NCBI GenBank assembly: GCA_034509755.1
Contig: CM067541.1
Coordinates: forward strand, 3,460,001 to 3,524,000
From: Anisodus tanguticus
Taxonomy: Eukaryota; Streptophyta; Magnoliopsida; Solanales; Solanaceae
Direction: 5' to 3'
DNA length: 64,000 bases
Part shown: positions 59,213 to 64,000 of the stretch, one piece after another
How the letters are laid out: each line of letters starts with the position of its first letter
Position numbering within the stretch: position 1 is the stretch's first letter
Position numbers and translations under genes: made by a program
Notes under the pieces: generated by a model
The model's database searches: none
What the model saw: only the letters and a program-made list of their open reading frames with translations
Told to the model about the DNA's origin: nothing

Positions 59213-60541
59213 AAATAAGAATAAAATATCTTTTATTTTTTGTCGAAAAGTAACTTTTATTCAACCAAGTATAGAATCTGTACAACCAATCAGCTTTTTC
59301 TGACCATTTCTCCAGTTCTAGCAGTATCTTCTTCTCTTCCCCAATCAACTGTTCATTAAAGAGATCATCTTGTATTGTCTGCTGAATATTATGAAGTTCC
59401 TCTTTTAAAGTATTTAATCTCCCATCCAGAGAAGACACTTCCTTATGCATTGTCTTGGTGTTGTCTTCAATTAGTTTGAGTTTTCTGTATATGACAAACA
59501 TAGTATGATGTCCAGTAGTTTGATGCTCCCAAACCTTTGTAACCACTTCCATGTAGAGATGTCAGTGAATCTTGGACCCGGTCCGAATTTGGTGGTCCAG
59601 ATCCGTTTTAGAAGATATAAATCTTTAAAATTTAGACCCGACGGATTCGGATCGGATCCGGATCCGTTTCTGACGGATCGGATCTGGATCTGACTCTTGT
59701 ATTTGAGATCCGTATCCGGTCCAGATCCGATTCGTGAATTCATTTTTTATTAAATATATCTATAACCTAGAATGTAATTTTATAAGTATTTTCTTAAATC
59801 TTTTTCACAATTTATGTATTTGGTAAATGGTTGAATTAGGATAAGACACAAATCACACAGTCATGTAATTTGTCTTTGAAGTTTCATTTCTTTTACCTAT
59901 ATGGTCTCTGCAGTTTCCCAGATTTTCATTTCTATAAAAAAAAATTATCACTCTTTTTTAAATTTCCTTTTTTGAATCTGATAGTCGTAAGCTTTAAGTA
60001 TTTTTCTCTTATTTGTTTGATCAGCAAAAAAAACTGGGACTTTTGATATATGACTGACATTGTTTTATGTTGTTTAATGAAGTCAATCAGTAGAACTACA
60101 AGGGGAGCATCACTAAAGCCTCCAAAAATTAGCTCAAAGTTGCAACTTGTTCAGCATCACTAATGAATTCAATCGTCTTTATTTTCTTGTGATGCTAAAA
60201 CTTTGTTCAGTATTTTGGAAGAATGGTGTCATGTTTGTGTAGGTTGATTGAATGAACTCAATCATTTTTTTCAATCAGATTGCGTTTCATTTTGTCATAA
60301 AAGTTTCAACATGTGAGAATATTATTCTAGCCAAAAAAATTTACATGTAGATCCAGATCCGATCTATGGACCCGATGGATCCGGATCTGATTTTATGGAC
60401 CCGATGGATCTAAATCCAGATCTGGATTCAGGTATGAAAATGGATCTGGATCTAAATCTAGTAGGATCCGGTCCAGATCCGATTTGTTGTCATCCCTACT
60501 TCCATGAAGGCTTCCTGATTTATAAATAAGAATAAAATATC
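59213..60541 (-). mobile_element. 5'-truncated LINE fragment flanked by an 18-bp target-site duplication, split by a hAT element
   Basis: The 18-bp repeat AAATAAGAATAAAATATC is at 59213-59230 and 60524-60541. Between them, on the minus strand, lies LINE ORF2-like sequence (59231-59553, and 60499-60523 after the hAT element). It includes a Lys/Glu-rich helix and EEKKILLELEKWSEKADW, typical of the region between endonuclease and reverse transcriptase. The 3' end at the left is A-rich on the minus strand. The fragment is too short to encode any full domain. Confidence 0.75.
59554..60498. mobile_element. Non-autonomous hAT element, TAGGGATGGCAA family, copy 2
   Basis: 945 bp. The left end TAGAGATGTCA is degenerate; the right end is TGTCATCCCTA. 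A perfect 8-bp duplication CTTCCATG (59546-59553 and 60499-60506) shows insertion into the LINE fragment. The ends carry GGATCC/AGATCCG/GGATCTG arrays as in copy 1. The core differs in part from that of copy 1 and is non-coding. Confidence 0.87.
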
Positions 60542-60611
60542 AATATACAACAACCATAAGTTAAAGTAAAATCTTTATGATTGCAATTATATACGCTAAA
60601 AAGAAGATAAT

Positions 60612-61121
60612 TGTGATGATCCACCACATCATTATGCCACCAAGGTGTCACTTGGCACACATGTTTGCCATGTGGAATGGGTTACATAAGATGAAGACTA
60701 GATTTTATGGAAAAATTCTAGAGACATGGAGATTTTTCTTGGAAAACCTTAGAATTTCATAGATTTGCATGGAAAGTCCTTAGAATATTCTAGTTGTGTA
60801 GAGATTTCTAGAATAGGGGTTTATTTGTAAATATATAGGGACTTAGAGAATAATTATTATTTACATATAAGTCCCTAGGTGAGTAGTATAAAATATAAAT
60901 AGGAGAGTCATTCATTTGTAAAATCATCAAACAAATAATTCAAGTTTTCTATAATATAAAAGCTTCCTTTAGCAAATTTCTCTTATCTTCCCAATCTACC
61001 ATTTCCTTAGCGATCTTGAGAGTAGAAATTTAGGCTGACTTAGCATAGAAAGATCGTGCAAGTACGTGAGCAAGTTGCCAAGTGCCGCACGTTCGCTTAG
61101 TTGATAACTAAGGATGTGACA
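60612..61121 (+). mobile_element. Probable solo LTR, TGTGATGATCC type
   Basis: 510 bp from TGTGATGATCCACC to AAGGATGTGACA. TAAT abuts both ends (60608-60611 and 61122-61125), giving a 4-5 bp duplication. Inside, a TATA-like ATAAAATATAAATAGG at about 60888 suits an LTR promoter. No polypurine tract or primer site is present next to it. I suspect the Gypsy type from the ends but cannot prove it. Confidence 0.55.
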
Positions 61122-61442
61122 TAATGGTCAATAACACATTTGAATTATTATTTTTTCACGAGTTTCACACCTCAACCATCAGTTGTTCCCTTACCTAAAT
61201 TATCACCATCGATGTATTAAAATATCTAGTTAAGTAGATGGTGGTAGTTCAAATAGAAAATGGGAACATCTAATAATTGGCTTAGTCAGCTTCGAGGTGT
61301 GTTAATACACAAATGGTAATAGTTCAGATAGAAAAAGAGAATAATTGATGGTTGATGTGTGAATCTCACGAAAGATAATAATTCGGGTGTACTTTTGAAC
61401 ATTAACTCTTTAAAGGATTAAGGATTTAAGGTATATCAGAAC

Positions 61443-62534
61443 TAGGGGTGAGCGGGTCCGGGTACCCTAACATTTTTTAACTACCCGGACCCTACCCGAT
61501 AAAAGATCGGTTCCTAAATTTACTATCCGGAACCTACCCGTAGCAATCATTACCCGGAACCTATCCGGACCCGCAGGGTCCGGGTAGGTTCCCGGGTACC
61601 CTGTAAATAAAAAACACAAATTAAGCAACAATTTTTAAGCCTATGAGAATAAAAAAGAGTTCTAAAATAATTTCATCAAGAGTTTTAGAAAACTTATTCA
61701 TTGTAGAAAAGCTAATTCTGTTACCAAAACCTAAAATTGCAAGCCAAATTTGACACTCAATTAATTGAACGTGTTGATTTCAAAATAAATTTGAAAATAT
61801 TTGAATTAATCTTATTTTCGTGTTCATAAGCTCCTCGATACAAAAGAAAAGCTTTATTATACTAGTAAATTCCTAAATTTCATCTTCACAACTACAAAAA
61901 TATACACAAATTTTAAAAATAGATTTACATTTCAAATAAAAAAGTAATACAAATTGAAGATGAGTATCGCCTGAAATAGAACAGAAGCATATGTTATTAA
62001 AAAGAAATTGAAGAGTTAGATATGAACCCATATGCATTTTAGGAATGACGTGAACACAACCAAATGAGAGAAAGAGGCAAAGGTGAAGCTTCAATGACGA
62101 CAACGATGAAAGTACCTGAGAGAAAGCTTCAACAACGACGACGATGAAGCTCGGTGGTGTAGCTAAAACGCCATGCTCTTAGGGCACAAAGAGCATTCTA
62201 GAATAAAGGGGTGAAAAAGCTAAAATATTTACGTCTTGGGGTGAGGAAAGTAAATGTGCAGGCGTGCAACAAATAATTTTGGAGAAAGTTAAAAGTGGTC
62301 CAAATGTTTCTAAAAAAAATAAAAATATTTAATATTTTATAGGTTCCGGGTATCGGTTCCGAGTCCGGGTACCCTGTCTCTATTTGCCGGAACCGGAACC
62401 GGACCCGACATTGATCGGTTCCTAATTTTACTACCCGGACCCTACCCGTTATTATAATATATCTACCCGGAACCTACCCGTTAGTGCCGGTTCCGATCGG
62501 GTATCTGGGTATCCTGTACCCGTGCTCACCCCTA
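61443..62534. mobile_element. Non-autonomous hAT element, TAGGGGTGAGC family, copy 2 (inverted)
   Basis: 1092 bp. Perfect inverted ends TAGGGGTGAGC and GCTCACCCCTA, and a perfect 8-bp duplication ATCAGAAC (61435-61442 and 62535-62542). Both ends have dense CCGGAACC/GGGTACC/CTACCCGG repeats; the right end matches the left end of copy 1. The core is AT-rich with no transposase. Confidence 0.9.
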
Positions 62535-62542
62535 ATCAGAAC

Positions 62543-64000
62543 TAGAACTCTAATGAAAATATTTGTATAAATTTTAAGTTGTTGAAATTAATTGAAAGAG
62601 AACTTTAATGTTGTAGTATGTAGGTTGGACCATTTGTATTAAAATAAGACCACCGATCACGGGTACTTCACGCCTCCTTATCAACTTGATTGAATCCACA
62701 TTAAATATGGCTTTTCTAGTTTGCATTTAAAGCTTTATTCAATTAATAATTAGGCAACTTTCGACATCAAATAAGTTTAAGGAAAAGATCCCAATTTTCC
62801 TTCAACGTTGTGAAATGGTTTAAATTTGTTTTTTATTCATTAAGGACGGGAAGTTTTTCAATACATAAGTCATTTTAATCGGAAAAATAATCAGATGTAC
62901 ATTTGAATTATGTGAAATAATTCAAATTTTGCCCATGAACTTTATGAAATTGTACAAATTCATTTTCTCAATCATCGTTCATCATTACTCAAAATTAATC
63001 AACATTATGACAATTTATTCTTTCCACTCTCAAACACACAATTTGAAACCCACCATTTTACTCATCACCACTTCACTCCGCCGACTCTCACAAAAACACA
63101 CACAAACCATCCCATACAAACAATCTCTCACACTTTCATCTTTATCGCTTTCCTTTGTAATTTTGAAAAAAAGATATGCTACTTGTTACGTATAACAAAT
63201 AAAGATAATTTAATAAAGTAAGAACTCTTTACATTGTTGAAACATAAAATAAACTCTAGATTAATATCTACGTATGGATGGATGGACGTAGGATAAAGTT
63301 GTACGATGTCTCCGAAAATATCATGTTATAGATCAATTAATCAATGCTACAATGTTAGCATCGAAAAAGAATTGGATATTAAAATATTAATATCAAATCA
63401 ATAAATTAACGCAAGACATGTGTCTTACGCTTATATATACATGTAATTTTATTATTTAATTATAGTTAAGTGCTCGATATATACATCTCTATGTAAACCA
63501 AATTCATCTACGTCTGCATGCAACGGAAGTGCTGATATTTCTTTACTCCTTTATATTTTTTGTTTTTTGGGCAGACAAAGTTAGGTGAAATGTCTTTTTC
63601 AAATTTTGTCGGCCAACTAAGGATGTATTGTTTTCAATTCCTATGATTTATGAATCTTCGATATCTTGGCAACTATCACAAACATCCTTTTCTTTCATAC
63701 TACAATTTAACATCTTATTTTCTCTTCCTTTTTTTTTTTAATTTAAGGGAAATTTTATTTGAAATTATTATTTACAGAATAGCGAAATTAAATTAAGTGT
63801 AGTGTGAACCTTTCTACAAGTCACAACTGTAATACTACTCAAGTAATGCTATTCTCTCAGGGTCCCAACAAATCAGCTTAAAAACAGAGGCTTGAGATTG
63901 AAAAGATTATCAAATTACAAAGAGTTAGTGATCAAAGATACAGACTTGAACTATCATTTTTTTTCCGAGTTTCACAATCACAATATATGTATTCAAACAC
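62543..64000. other. Intergenic, nothing recognised
   Basis: AT-rich. Frames such as 62929-63195 are open by chance and match no family I know. No RNA gene or repeat was identified. Confidence 0.4.

Noticed and set aside
62929..63195. 88-codon frame near the right end
   Set aside because: Low-complexity AT-rich sequence with no domain or codon pattern of a gene.

Overview
The window is nuclear DNA of a flowering plant, very probably a member of the Solanaceae. The genes are split by GT-AG introns and the gaps are AT-rich. They are packed with Copia LTR retrotransposons, hAT and Mutator-type MITEs, a TRIM and SINE tails. The SINE 3' ends and several MITE families look like those common in tomato, potato and tobacco; the family assignment is inference. 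No prokaryotic operon, CRISPR array or phage-like system is present.

Layout: 1-2649 is the 3' end of a decayed Copia element. 4180-6840 holds MITEs, an inverted-repeat cluster and a pyrimidine microsatellite. 7392-10402 is a chloroplast m-type thioredoxin gene whose intron hosts a TRIM. 10671-21939 is a nested pair of Copia elements. 23605-24545 is a hAT-type element. 27473-28129 is an RMA1-like RING E3 coding region without a visible start codon. 29636-35257 is an eight-exon gene for a Lys/Ser-rich conserved protein. 36927-42080 is a third, broken but complete-length Copia element. 43474-45423 (minus) is an intact endo-beta-mannanase gene; a decayed tandem copy of its 3' end lies at about 47430-50735. 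51033-54792 (minus) is a TMK1-like receptor kinase. 55200-64000 is intergenic: Stowaway-like MITEs, two solo LTRs, a LINE fragment split by a hAT MITE, and a second hAT MITE family.

The host genes are unrelated housekeeping, signalling and cell-wall genes and form no pathway. They are redox control in plastids (thioredoxin), membrane-anchored ubiquitination (RMA), an unassigned, probably nuclear protein, mannan hydrolysis in the wall, and receptor signalling (TMK).

The main story is transposon archaeology. Nested insertions can be ordered by intact target-site duplications. Two Copia families have similar LTR pairs but wrecked coding regions. Differences between their LTR copies fall repeatedly at CAG/CTG sites. 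Two non-autonomous hAT families carry dense subterminal repeat arrays. I did not find a convincing new multi-gene system.
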